Notes: generated by a model not told the origin, from the sequence alone. DNA of 28,464 bases from an uncultured Collinsella sp. (GCA_900757185.1 CAAEMX010000022.1:1-28464), one strand, 5' to 3'. Shown: positions 1 through 6,731, counted from the stretch's first letter. Numbers and translations are program-made.

Positions 1-57
1 GCTCAGAAGCTATATCGATACAGAAAGGTCCCCGGCGCTGCCCGGGCGCCAACGGCC

Positions 58-152
58 GCATATGAACTTTATCGCGAGTTCTGCACGCAAAGGAAAGCAC
101 TTAATGTGCTTTCCGTCTTGCGCGGGACTGTAGAGCAGGAAAGTTCATATGC
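58..152 (+). ncRNA. Structured palindromic element, copy 1 (candidate RNA)
   Basis: A long hairpin is readable directly. The outer stem pairs 58-70 with 140-152 (13 bp, perfect). An inner stem pairs CGCAA with TTGCG, a short stem pairs AGT/CT with GGACT allowing G-U, and the apical 9-bp stem 92-100/106-114 closes a TTAAT loop. The core, ATCGCGAG to GAGCAGG, recurs on the minus strand at 23061-23196 with compensatory changes in the apical stem and a different but again fully paired outer stem. GC-rich flanks (40-57, 153-165) could extend the outer stem with a bulge. Function is unknown. It could be a small RNA, a cis-acting RNA or a DNA hairpin repeat. Confidence 0.6.
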
Positions 153-279
153 GCCGCCCGGCTCCCGCGGCTCTCAGGGGCAACTTTCAAGCAAAAACTG
201 TCGTTGGATAAAGTCCGAGGTCAGTGGCGTTTTATAACGAGAAATTCAAAAGAATTTGAAAATCCATTACAAATTTGCG

Positions 280-308
280 TTGACTTTAGGTAACTAAAGT
301 TTCATACT
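280..308 (+). promoter_or_regulatory. cstA leader promoter with overlapping dyad operator
   Basis: A -35 box TTGACT (280-285) is followed by a 17-bp spacer and a -10-like CATACT (303-308). Between and overlapping them lies an imperfect 18-bp dyad, ACTTTAGGT/AACTAAAGT (283-300), palindromic in 16 of 18 positions. Its placement in the spacer suggests a repressor operator. The repressor is not identifiable from the sequence; the TTAGGT-type half site is loosely reminiscent of DtxR/MntR-family sites. Confidence 0.55.
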
Positions 309-379
309 CCTTTTCAACCACTGGGGGATGTGAACACGCACGGATCGTTCGCATCATGATTGAAGAGGATTTCTTAGAC

Positions 380-424
380 ATGTTCACGCATCAGCTAAAC
401 ATTATCAGCGTAGTAATTATCTGA
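380..424 (+). CDS. Leader peptide with terminal Ile/Val codons
   Basis: A 14-codon ORF encodes MFTHQLNIISVVII, ending Ile-Ile-Ser-Val-Val-Ile-Ile-stop. An AGAGGA ribosome-binding site lies about 11 nt before the ATG. An in-frame ATG at 356 would give 22 residues but has no clear ribosome-binding site. Six of the last seven codons are Ile or Val, as in the leader peptides of ilv attenuators. Codons 3-6 contain the 5' arm of the first leader hairpin, which is typical of translation-coupled attenuation. The next gene is cstA rather than a biosynthetic operon. Confidence 0.6.
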   Translation: MFTHQLNIISVVII

Positions 425-514
425 TGCGGGTTAGCACATACAGCTAGCCCGTACGATAACGGGCGGCTGATGAAGATGAGGGCCGTCGAGCGCAACCGAC
501 GGCCCTCATTTTTT
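387..514 (+). promoter_or_regulatory. Candidate transcription attenuator of cstA
   Basis: Four stems can be read. Stem A pairs CGCATCAG (387-394) with CTGATGCG (421-428) and encloses the Ile/Val codons. Stem B pairs GGGTTAGC (428-435) with GCTAGCCC (443-450). Stem C pairs GCCCGT (447-452) with ACGGGC (459-464) and excludes B. Stem D pairs GGCGGC (462-467) with GCCGTC (482-487), competing with both C and the terminator. The terminator is a perfect 12-bp stem, 477-488/497-508, followed by TTTTTT (509-514). A ribosome stalled at Ile/Val codons would favour B and D; one reaching the stop codon would cover 428-435 and favour C and the terminator. This switching order is inference, and stem D is short. 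Confidence 0.5.
477..514 (+). terminator. Intrinsic terminator in the cstA leader
   Basis: A perfect 12-bp GC-rich stem (477-488/497-508) with an 8-nt loop is followed by six T. It ends 35 nt before the cstA start codon, so it sits inside the cstA 5' leader and must be read through, unless cstA has a further promoter downstream of it. Confidence 0.85.
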
Positions 515-549
515 ATGTCTAGGAAGTTCTTTTTAGAGGAGGAAATGTA

Positions 550-2439
550 ATGAACGGAGTTTTGCTCATGGTTGTGGCCGCGGCGGTGCTCGCCTGCGGC
601 TATCTGGGCTACGGCCGCTGGCTGGCCAACAAGTGGGGCGTTGACAAAGAGGCCCTCACGCCGGCCAAGCGCATGAAGGACGGCAAGAGCTTCTCGCCCG
701 TCTCCGCCTTTACCGCGTTCTCGCACCAGTTCAGCTCGATCTGCGGTGCTGGCCCTGTCACGGGTACGATCGTCGCCATGGCCTTTGGCTGGCTGCCCGT
801 CGTGCTCTGGGTCCTCGTCGGCGGCATCTTCTTTGGCGCCGTCCACGACTTTGGTGCTCTGTACGCTTCGATGAAGAACAACGGCAAGTCCCTGGCCCAG
901 CTCATCGAGAAGTACATCGGCAAGACCGGCCGTCGCCTGTTCCTGCTGTTCTGCTGGCTGTTCTGCATCATCGTCATCGCCGCCTTCACCGACATGGTCT
1001 GCAAGACGTTCATGTTCACCCCGGCCGTTGACGCTTCTGGTGCTGCTACCGGTGCCATCGACTTCACCAAGTCCTATGCCGCCGGCTGCGCTGGTACCAT
1101 CTCCATCCTGTTCACCTTCGTCGCTATCGCCTTTGGTTGGGCCCAGAAGAAGTTCAACCTCACCGGTGCTACCGAGTTCGTCACCGGCGTGGTCCTCATG
1201 GTTCTCATGTTTGCCGTCGGTATGCAGTTCCCGGTCTACCTGGATAAGTTCCAGTGGTTCGCCGTCGTCATGGTCTACCTGGTCTTCGCTGGCGCTATGC
1301 CCATCCAGATGCTCAAGACCCCGCGTGACTACCTCACTTCCATCATGATGATCGTCATGATCGTTTGCGCTGTCCTCGGCATCGTCGTCCTGGGCGTCAA
1401 CGGTCAGGCCACCATCACCGCTCCGGTCTTCACTGGCTTCTCCACTGCCTCCGGCATGATGTTCCCGGTCCTGTTCGTCTCCGTCGCTTGCGGTGCTCTC
1501 TCCGGTTTCCACAGCCTCGTTTCTTCCGGCACCTCTTCCAAGCAGGTCGAGAAGGAGCAGGACGCCGTCAAGGTCGGTTACGGCGCAATGATCGTCGAGT
1601 CCTTCGTCGGCATCCTTGCCATCATCGTCGCCGGCATCATGTTCTCCGATATGAACACCGCCGGTACCGGCGCCCTCAACGCTGGTGTCGCTTCCACCCC
1701 GTTCCAGATCTTCGCCGCTGGCATCTCCCGCGGTATGCAGGCCTTCGGTGTTGACGGCACGCTCGCTACCGTCTTCATGACCATGAACGTCTCCGCTCTG
1801 GCCCTGACCTCGCTCGACGCCGTCGCCCGCATCGCCCGCACCTCGTTCTCCGAGTTCTTTGCCCAGACCAACGATGCTCTGGCCATCGAGTCCAAGGCCG
1901 GCTATATGAAGGTCCTCGGCAACCCCTGGTTTGCCACGGTCGTCACCCTGCTTCCCGGTCTCGCCCTCGCTTTTGGTGGCTATGCCAACATCTGGCCGCT
2001 CTTTGGTGCTTCCAACCAGCTGCTCGGCGGCATGACCATGATCACCCTCGCCGTGTTCTGCAAGTGCACCGGTCGCAAGGGCTGGATGCTCTACGTGCCC
2101 GTCGCCTTCCTGCTCTGCTGCACATTCACCTCGCTGGTCCAGAGCGCCATGGGCTGCATGACCGCCGTCCAGGCCTACGGTTTCTTCGGTACCATCCCGG
2201 CTACCGCCACCACGGCCGCCGTCTCCGTCGCCGCCACCAAGGGCCTGCAGCTCGTTTTCGCCGTCCTGCTGATGGTCCTGGGCCTCATCGTCGCCGTCAA
2301 CTGCCTCAAGGAGTTCTTCGGCAAGGAGGCCGGCTCCATGCCCGACGAGGAGCCCGAGTGGTCCGAGATGGGCAAGGCCGAGTACGGTCGCGCCGCTGCC
2401 GCTGAGGCTCCTGCCGACGCCGAGGCCGCTAAGGCCTAG
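550..2439 (+). CDS. cstA: Carbon starvation protein CstA family transporter
   Basis: A polytopic inner-membrane protein of 629 aa. CstA-family hallmarks are visible: HQFSSICGAGPVTG near residues 59-72, ACGALSGFHSLVSSGTSSKQ around 313-332, LTSLDAVARIAR at 419-430 and WPLFGASNQLLGG at 482-494, with many hydrophobic segments between them and a charged, Ala-rich cytoplasmic tail after residue 590. Enterobacterial homologues (CstA, BtsT) import pyruvate and have been linked to peptide uptake; which substrate applies here is not visible. The start is chosen from the AGAGGAGGA ribosome-binding site at about 534-543. The gene is alone between the leader terminator and a strong 3' terminator. The Ile/Val leader suggests control by branched-chain amino acid supply; pyruvate is the precursor of valine. 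Confidence 0.93.
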   Translation: MNGVLLMVVAAAVLACGYLGYGRWLANKWGVDKEALTPAKRMKDGKSFSPVSAFTAFSHQFSSICGAGPVTGTIVAMAFGWLPVVLWVLVGGIFFGAVHDFGALYASMKNNGKSLAQLIEKYIGKTGRRLFLLFCWLFCIIVIAAFTDMVCKTFMFTPAVDASGAATGAIDFTKSYAAGCAGTISILFTFVAIAFGWAQKKFNLTGATEFVTGVVLMVLMFAVGMQFPVYLDKFQWFAVVMVYLVFAGAMPIQMLKTPRDYLTSIMMIVMIVCAVLGIVVLGVNGQATITAPVFTGFSTASGMMFPVLFVSVACGALSGFHSLVSSGTSSKQVEKEQDAVKVGYGAMIVESFVGILAIIVAGIMFSDMNTAGTGALNAGVASTPFQIFAAGISRGMQAFGVDGTLATVFMTMNVSALALTSLDAVARIARTSFSEFFAQTNDALAIESKAGYMKVLGNPWFATVVTLLPGLALAFGGYANIWPLFGASNQLLGGMTMITLAVFCKCTGRKGWMLYVPVAFLLCCTFTSLVQSAMGCMTAVQAYGFFGTIPATATTAAVSVAATKGLQLVFAVLLMVLGLIVAVNCLKEFFGKEAGSMPDEEPEWSEMGKAEYGRAAAAEAPADAEAAKA

Positions 2440-2480
2440 TCGGTCGGACGGGTTGAATCTCCCATCTATTTGACTCGGAA

Positions 2481-2517
2481 AGACCGGGTCCGCAATCAAG
2501 CGGACCCGGTCTTTTTT
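2481..2517 (+). terminator. Intrinsic terminator of cstA
   Basis: A perfect 13-bp stem (2481-2493/2500-2512) with a 6-nt loop runs into a T tract, about 40 nt after the cstA stop codon. Confidence 0.92.
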
Positions 2518-2622
2518 CTTGTGATAACAGGTGGTGCAAGGGCGTTCTCGCAGATGTTTTGCGTGGATAGGCTCGTGCGTTGTACCATATGGACGTATAT
2601 GTGTGCATATGAAAGGGGCCCC

Positions 2623-4815
2623 GTGGCCAAGACGGTATATTCCGATAATCAAAACAATGTCGATGCTCTGGCTGAGCGTCTGAGCAGCCAGACATCGCTT
2701 TCTGCCGAGCGCGCCAAGCTGGTTGCCTACGACCTGCTCTGCCGCAAGGCGCTCAAGATTAAGTCGAGCGCGCTGGCGCAGATTTTCCGCTCCGTCGATA
2801 AGGAATGCGACACCAAGGCGATGCGCGATGAGCTTATCGCGGCAAATATCGTGACCAAGATCGAGGGCAGCGGCATTAACGGGCGCCCGGCGTTCTATAC
2901 CATCAATGTCGAGATCCGCGATGCCCAGGAGCAGCCTGCCGAGTCCGTCGAAGATTTTGTCGTCGAGGATTCCGCTGACGTGCCTGCTGTGGAAGAAGCT
3001 GCTCCGCGTGAGCATGTCGATACCGATGAGTTGCTCGATGAGAACGTCGTGCGTGCCTTTACGGCCAAGGCGGGACGCGGCGGTTTTGGCGGGGGTGGCA
3101 AGCGCGATGCGCAGCGCCGCGCCCAGCAGGAGCGCTTCCGTCGCGCCGTTGCTCGAAAGGGCGAGACGGATGCCGAGGCTGTTGAGACCGAGGTTGCTGC
3201 CGAGTCGCAGAGGCCCGCGAAGGAGCAAAAGCCCGTGGAGGCCCAGGAGCCCCAGCGTCGCCGTGGTGCCCACTTTAAGGCTGCGCAGCAGGATGTCGCG
3301 CATGAGGTTGAAGAGCCTTCCGAGGCTGCAGACGATGTTGAGGAGTCTGCCAAGAAGGCTCCGGGTTCATGCCGTCCCGGGCGTGGTTTTGCGAGGCGCG
3401 CGTATCCCGTAAGGCGTCAGGAGAAGGGCGAGCCGGCTTCGACCGCTCAGGCCGAGAAGGCCGAACAAACCGAGAAAACCGTTGAGCCGGCGGCTCGCGA
3501 GCAGCAACCTTCCGAGTCGCAGCCTGCGGCTGACACTGAGGTCAAAGCTCAACAGACCGCTGATAAGCAGGCTGGGGAGAGCGCCTCAGGCAAGCCTCGC
3601 CGCCGTCGTCACCGCGGCGGTCGTGGCTCAAATGCCGAGGCCGCGGCCGAGAAGACAGCGACACAAAACGGAGATGAGAAGGCCGAGACTCCGGTGGATC
3701 AGGTCAAGCGCCAGCCGGCGAAGGAGGCCAAGTCCGATCGTCCGCAAAAGCGCTCGTCTGCGCCCAAGCAGGAACGTAATACCCGGGCAGATTCCAAGCG
3801 TAAGCCTCATGCACAGGCTGAGCCTGCCGCGGCTGATAGTGCTACCCAGCAGCCCGAGTCGGCCGTCCACGGCGAGGTATCGGCGTTTGCCCTTGCCCGC
3901 GTTTTGGGCAGGCAGCTGCTCAAAGTTGTCCCTACGCCTACGGCGCTCTCTAAGATCAAGGAGCAGCAGACTCAAATTGTTAAGGTCGAGGGCAAGGACG
4001 GCAAAAAGGCGCCGCAGCGCACTCAGCACAACGAGATGTCCAACCGCAAGATTGCCGAGGAAATCGCAATCATCCAGGCTTGGATCGAGCAAAACCGAGG
4101 TGCCGATACGCCGGTTGCCTCGCGCCGCCAGCGTGCCTACCAGATTTTTAACGACGAGAAGGCTTTTGACGGCAAGCACGGTGAGCGCCTGATAAGGCGC
4201 ATGACCGAAAAGGGCATCAGCATGCAGGCGATCAAGGTCGCCCCCAACCGCCCCGTGCACTTTACGGGTTTCTTTACGCTGGGCGCCGATAAGCCGTTCA
4301 TTATGGTCGAGAACCTGGACACCTACGACGAGATCGTCAGGCTGCTGCGTGGCCGCAAGCACGCCAAGCTCTTTGGCATCAAGGTGGGCGGCGTGATTTT
4401 TGGCGGCGGATGCAAGGCGAGCGTCTCGCATGCCCTGGACGATTATCTGGCCGAGATCGGCTATCGCTTTAACTACGTCTACTACGTGGGCGATATCGAC
4501 CGCGAGGGCGCGCGCATCGTCGAGCAGGCTCGCAATGCCAATGTGGTTGAGATTCGCCTGCATGCCGGTATGTACCGCGCCATGCTCGCCGAGCATAAGC
4601 GTCGCGTGAAGGCCGGCGGCGAGTGCGAGCCCGCGGCTGCCAACCAGGGCGTGCCGCAGAATCTGGCGGCGACGATCAAGGATCTGCCCATGGTCACGCG
4701 CGTGCAGTTCCGCAATGTGCTGCGCGAGGGCGGGCGCATTCCGCAGGAGATTCTGATGACCGCCGACTATCGGGATGGCGACTCGGGAAGCTTCGACCGC
4801 ATGCTTAACAACTAA
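2623..4815 (+). CDS. Winged-helix / disordered linker / JetD-like Toprim protein
   Basis: A 730-aa cytoplasmic protein not assigned to a named family. I chose GTG at 2623 because AAAGGGG lies just upstream; the open frame continues upstream only into the cstA terminator. Residues 1-100 look like a small winged-helix domain (GINGRPAFYTINVEI could be the wing). Residues 100-415 are low-complexity, rich in Ala, Glu, Lys, Arg and Gln, with Arg/Gly patches (KPRRRRHRGGRG). Residues 415-730 form a globular domain with FIMVENLDTYDE (E563), a GGG turn and YYVGDIDREGARIVEQAR (D624, D626). This matches the Glu then Asp-x-Asp layout of Toprim folds, especially DUF2220 of Wadjet JetD and topoisomerase VI A. 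No jetA, jetB or jetC neighbours are present. DNA binding or cleavage is inference. A weak promoter (TTGCGT 2559, TACCAT 2583) precedes it. Confidence 0.75.
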   Translation: MAKTVYSDNQNNVDALAERLSSQTSLSAERAKLVAYDLLCRKALKIKSSALAQIFRSVDKECDTKAMRDELIAANIVTKIEGSGINGRPAFYTINVEIRDAQEQPAESVEDFVVEDSADVPAVEEAAPREHVDTDELLDENVVRAFTAKAGRGGFGGGGKRDAQRRAQQERFRRAVARKGETDAEAVETEVAAESQRPAKEQKPVEAQEPQRRRGAHFKAAQQDVAHEVEEPSEAADDVEESAKKAPGSCRPGRGFARRAYPVRRQEKGEPASTAQAEKAEQTEKTVEPAAREQQPSESQPAADTEVKAQQTADKQAGESASGKPRRRRHRGGRGSNAEAAAEKTATQNGDEKAETPVDQVKRQPAKEAKSDRPQKRSSAPKQERNTRADSKRKPHAQAEPAAADSATQQPESAVHGEVSAFALARVLGRQLLKVVPTPTALSKIKEQQTQIVKVEGKDGKKAPQRTQHNEMSNRKIAEEIAIIQAWIEQNRGADTPVASRRQRAYQIFNDEKAFDGKHGERLIRRMTEKGISMQAIKVAPNRPVHFTGFFTLGADKPFIMVENLDTYDEIVRLLRGRKHAKLFGIKVGGVIFGGGCKASVSHALDDYLAEIGYRFNYVYYVGDIDREGARIVEQARNANVVEIRLHAGMYRAMLAEHKRRVKAGGECEPAAANQGVPQNLAATIKDLPMVTRVQFRNVLREGGRIPQEILMTADYRDGDSGSFDRMLNN

Positions 4816-4875
4816 ATTTCGCCGGCCCCGCTCTCCCGGGGGCTGTCGTGGCTTGGCCGTTGCACGCGGCTCGCT

Positions 4876-4908
4876 TTTCGGAACGGGGCTGACGGACACG
4901 TTCCGAAA
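4876..4908. other. Hairpin downstream of the Toprim gene
   Basis: TTTCGGAACG (4876-4885) and CGTTCCGAAA (4899-4908) form a perfect 10-bp stem with a 13-nt loop. There is no T tract after it. It lies in a non-coding stretch (4816-5574) otherwise occupied by the repeats listed separately; no credible gene is seen there. Confidence 0.5.
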
Positions 4909-4946
4909 TCTACCACCGTCGCTGTACAGGGTGTCTATAAAGAGCC

Positions 4947-5176
4947 GTGGCCAAAAAACGGCAAATATGAGTACTGATACTCTTTTAGTAGCAGTAATTT
5001 TGACCACATTTAAGGTGATTTGACGTGTCGATCGAGCAGATAAGCTGCCGTATCTCCTCAAGTGTTCATTAAAGGAAGACCTTGATGCGAATAAATCTCA
5101 TTAAGATCTTCTTTTATTAACGAAAATAATGTAGCTACAACGGTAACAGTACTCATATTTGCCGTTTTTTGGCCAC
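4947..5176. mobile_element. MITE-like element with 30-bp terminal inverted repeats
   Basis: The segments 4947-4976 and 5147-5176 are exact reverse complements over 30 bp (outer end GTGGCCAAAAAACGGCAAAT). Similarity continues imperfectly inward for about another 25 bp. The 230-bp element is much more AT-rich than its surroundings and carries no ORF of note. An internal imperfect hairpin spans about 5068-5118. No obvious target-site duplication flanks it. It may be a non-autonomous transposon relic or a structured intergenic repeat. Confidence 0.6.
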
Positions 5177-5211
5177 AGTCCTTCGGAGGGTCCTCGAAAA
5201 TAGTCCCGAGC

Positions 5212-5268
5212 CGGCACTTGGGGACGTTCCTATAATGTCGGCACTTAGGAGCGTCCCCAAGTGCCGAC
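5212..5268. repeat. Palindromic repeat around CGGCACTTGGGGACG
   Basis: CGGCACTTGGGGACG (5212-5226) is the exact reverse complement of 5252-5266. A second internal arm, GTCGGCACTT (5238-5247), pairs with AAGTGCCGAC (5259-5268), so two alternative hairpins compete for the right arm. It behaves like a REP/PU-type intergenic palindrome. There is no T tract and no coding potential. Confidence 0.6.
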
Positions 5269-5282
5269 ACCGCGTCTGCCTG

Positions 5283-5341
5283 CGGCGGCCGCGCTCCGCT
5301 GCGTCGCTCCGCATCCTTGCGGGTTCGGATTCCTCCGCTTG
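5283..5341. repeat. tRNA-associated GC-rich repeat, copy A
   Basis: Two blocks match copy B at 5418-5523: CGGCGGCCGCG through GCGTCGCT (one difference in 26 nt), and a 34-nt tail containing TTGCGGGTTCG and TTCCTCCGCTTG. The tail resembles a tRNA T-arm (GGGTTCGAATTCCTCCG) on the plus strand. Open frames across it are products of base composition. Confidence 0.6.
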
Positions 5342-5387
5342 GCGGCGTTGGCTCGATTTGCTTGACGTGAGGGGCTCTTGGCTGGTG

Positions 5388-5403
5388 TGGGACGGAGGGA
5401 TTC
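5388..5403. repeat. 16-bp duplicate of the tRNA-Gln 3' end
   Basis: TGGGACGGAGGGATTC is identical to 5579-5594, which covers part of the acceptor stem and T-arm of the adjacent tRNA-Gln, in the same orientation 191 bp away. It could be an old att-type duplication or part of a tandem duplication of the tRNA end together with its downstream repeat. Confidence 0.55.
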
Positions 5404-5417
5404 CGCGTCCGCCTGGT

Positions 5418-5523
5418 CGGCGGCCGCGCCCCGCTGCGTCGCTTCGCTCCTTGCGTGCTGCGCTGGAAAACGCTTCGCGTTTCCTCAGCTCCGCACCCTT
5501 GCGGGTTCGAATTCCTCCGCTTG
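5418..5523. repeat. tRNA-associated GC-rich repeat, copy B
   Basis: This is the same unit as 5283-5341, but with an extra block of about 45 nt between the two conserved parts (roughly 5444-5489). Its right end holds a tRNA T-arm-like sequence in plus orientation (GGGTTCGAATTCCTCCGC). Confidence 0.6.
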
Positions 5524-5527
5524 CCCA

Positions 5528-5565
5528 CAAGAAAGCGCCCTGGGCCGTTATGGGCTTAGGGCGCT
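5528..5565 (-). terminator. Terminator of tRNA-Gln
   Basis: Read on the minus strand, AGCGCCCT (5565-5558) pairs with AGGGCGCT (5541-5534), with further possible pairing inside the loop, and is followed by TTTCTT. It starts about 10 nt after the tRNA 3' end. Confidence 0.8.
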
Positions 5566-5574
5566 CAGTTTTAA

Positions 5575-5649
5575 TGGCTGGGACGGAGGGATTCGAACCC
5601 CCAACAGCCGGCACCAAAAACCGGAGTTCTACCGTTGAACTACGTCCCA
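5575..5649 (-). tRNA. tRNA-Gln (anticodon TTG)
   Basis: The 75-nt gene, with CCA encoded, folds fully: acceptor TGGGACG/CGTCCCA, D-arm GTTC/GAAC, anticodon stem CCGGT/GCCGG closing a TTTTGGT loop with anticodon TTG (plus positions 5615-5617), and T-arm GGGGG-TTCGAAT-CCCTC with one G-U pair. The discriminator base is G. It is followed by an intrinsic terminator, and part of its 3' end is duplicated at 5388-5403. Confidence 0.95.
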
Positions 5650-5687
5650 ATGTGTGGTGTTGCCCAAAAGCAACTCGTTTAGTTTAC

Positions 5688-6593
5688 CTAATCTGCGAGG
5701 GCATCGCAAACGCCGTCGAGTAGGCGTACAGCGAGTGTCTGCGCGTCGCTGGCCGTGAAGGTGCCGTTGTAGCGCGTCATGCCCGTGAGCTCAATGCGAA
5801 TGCGTGCCGGCTTCTGCTGTGCGGCGACATTGGCAGTGCGGATGCGCTGGGCCAGGTTGTGGCACTCGGCGAGGGCAATCGTGGCGCGCGGTGCGGCGTC
5901 GGCGGGCAGCTCGTCGCTTGCAATCTCGAGCACCAGGTCAACGTCGGTTGGGACCTCGGAGTCGCAGAGCATCATGCCGCTGTTGTCGGTCGTTGCCGTG
6001 GCGATATTCCACATGCGCGACGCAACACTGCGTGCGATGGGGTCCTCGCCGATAACGGCAATCTGGAAGCGCTCGAGCACGTTGGCGGCGCGAGCAAAAC
6101 CGATGCGGGACTCGGCTTCGGTGACCGAGGGCTTGCCCTCCCACACATGGTGCAGGCGGTTGATGTAGGCGTAGGTGTCCTGGAAGGCCATGCCGTCGGC
6201 AAACAGGCCGACATTTTCCTGGAACTGCTGCAGGGCGGCCTCGGTATGCGGACCAAAGTAGCCGTCGTCTTCGCCACAGGCAAAGCCCAAAACGTTGAGA
6301 GCGCGCTGCAGGGCCTGCACATCGGCGCCATGGAAATTGGGCATGCGCAGATAGAGGGTGCGGTCGCCCAGCTTATACGAAGCGTCTACAAGGGCGCTCC
6401 AACAGGGGATATCGACGGCATGACCAGCAGCAAGGCCGCTGTCGAGCCTGAAAGTGCTGACGGCCTGCTCAGTGGTGGCTCCAAAGTACTTGTCGGTGAC
6501 TTCGGCGGCATCGATCGCGTAGCCGAGCTGCAGGAGACGAGACTGCACGTCCTCGACGGCTGCTCCTTGCATGCCCGTTGTAATAGGTTCCAT
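5688..6593 (-). CDS. Peptidoglycan-binding repeat protein, possible degenerate amidase
   Basis: A 301-aa protein with two PG_binding_1-type repeats, about residues 8-50 (GAAVEDVQSRLLQLGY, DKYFGATTEQAVSTFR) and 88-126 (GADVQALQRALNVLGF, DGYFGPHTEAALQQFQ). The C-terminal half (160-301) is a further domain whose layout resembles an amidase_3 fold, but I see no clear zinc ligands, so it may be catalytically dead. Two PG-binding repeats plus an inactive amidase-like domain is the architecture of actinobacterial CwlM, a regulator of MurA; that match is inference. No signal peptide or membrane segment is visible, which fits a cytoplasmic role. GAAAGGGG upstream supports the start. A candidate -10 box (TACACT on the minus strand, 6681-6686) precedes it. 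Confidence 0.7.
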   Translation of the reverse strand: MEPITTGMQGAAVEDVQSRLLQLGYAIDAAEVTDKYFGATTEQAVSTFRLDSGLAAGHAVDIPCWSALVDASYKLGDRTLYLRMPNFHGADVQALQRALNVLGFACGEDDGYFGPHTEAALQQFQENVGLFADGMAFQDTYAYINRLHHVWEGKPSVTEAESRIGFARAANVLERFQIAVIGEDPIARSVASRMWNIATATTDNSGMMLCDSEVPTDVDLVLEIASDELPADAAPRATIALAECHNLAQRIRTANVAAQQKPARIRIELTGMTRYNGTFTASDAQTLAVRLLDGVCDALAD

Positions 6594-6731
6594 GAACGAA
6601 CCCCTTTCGGCGTACCATTCGTACTATTTGAGCGTCTGTCGGATAGACAACGCAAAGGGATGCATAAACATGCACTCAACAGTGTAGCAAGTTGTGCCTA
6701 AATACGCTGCTGACAGGTTTTATAACCCCCG

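Noticed and set aside
391..3303. Open frame of 970 codons on the minus strand
   Set aside because: It is antisense to cstA and the start of the next gene, rich in Gly, Asp, Glu and His without domain logic, and runs through two terminators. It is a by-product of GC-rich codon usage.
2623..4815. A complete Wadjet defence system
   Set aside because: Only a JetD-like domain is present; no SMC-like JetC, JetA or JetB is encoded on either side.
3628..5061. Open frame of 477 codons antisense to the Toprim gene
   Set aside because: No recognisable domain, Arg/Leu-rich, and it overlaps the MITE-like element; the plus-strand frame carries the Toprim motifs.
5388..5594. An integrated prophage or genomic island at tRNA-Gln
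   Set aside because: The direct repeats are only 191 bp apart and no integrase or phage gene is present; at most a scar remains.
5058..5723. Several open frames over the tRNA-flanking repeats
   Set aside because: They translate palindromes, tRNA sequence and GC-rich repeats; no ribosome-binding sites or domains are present.
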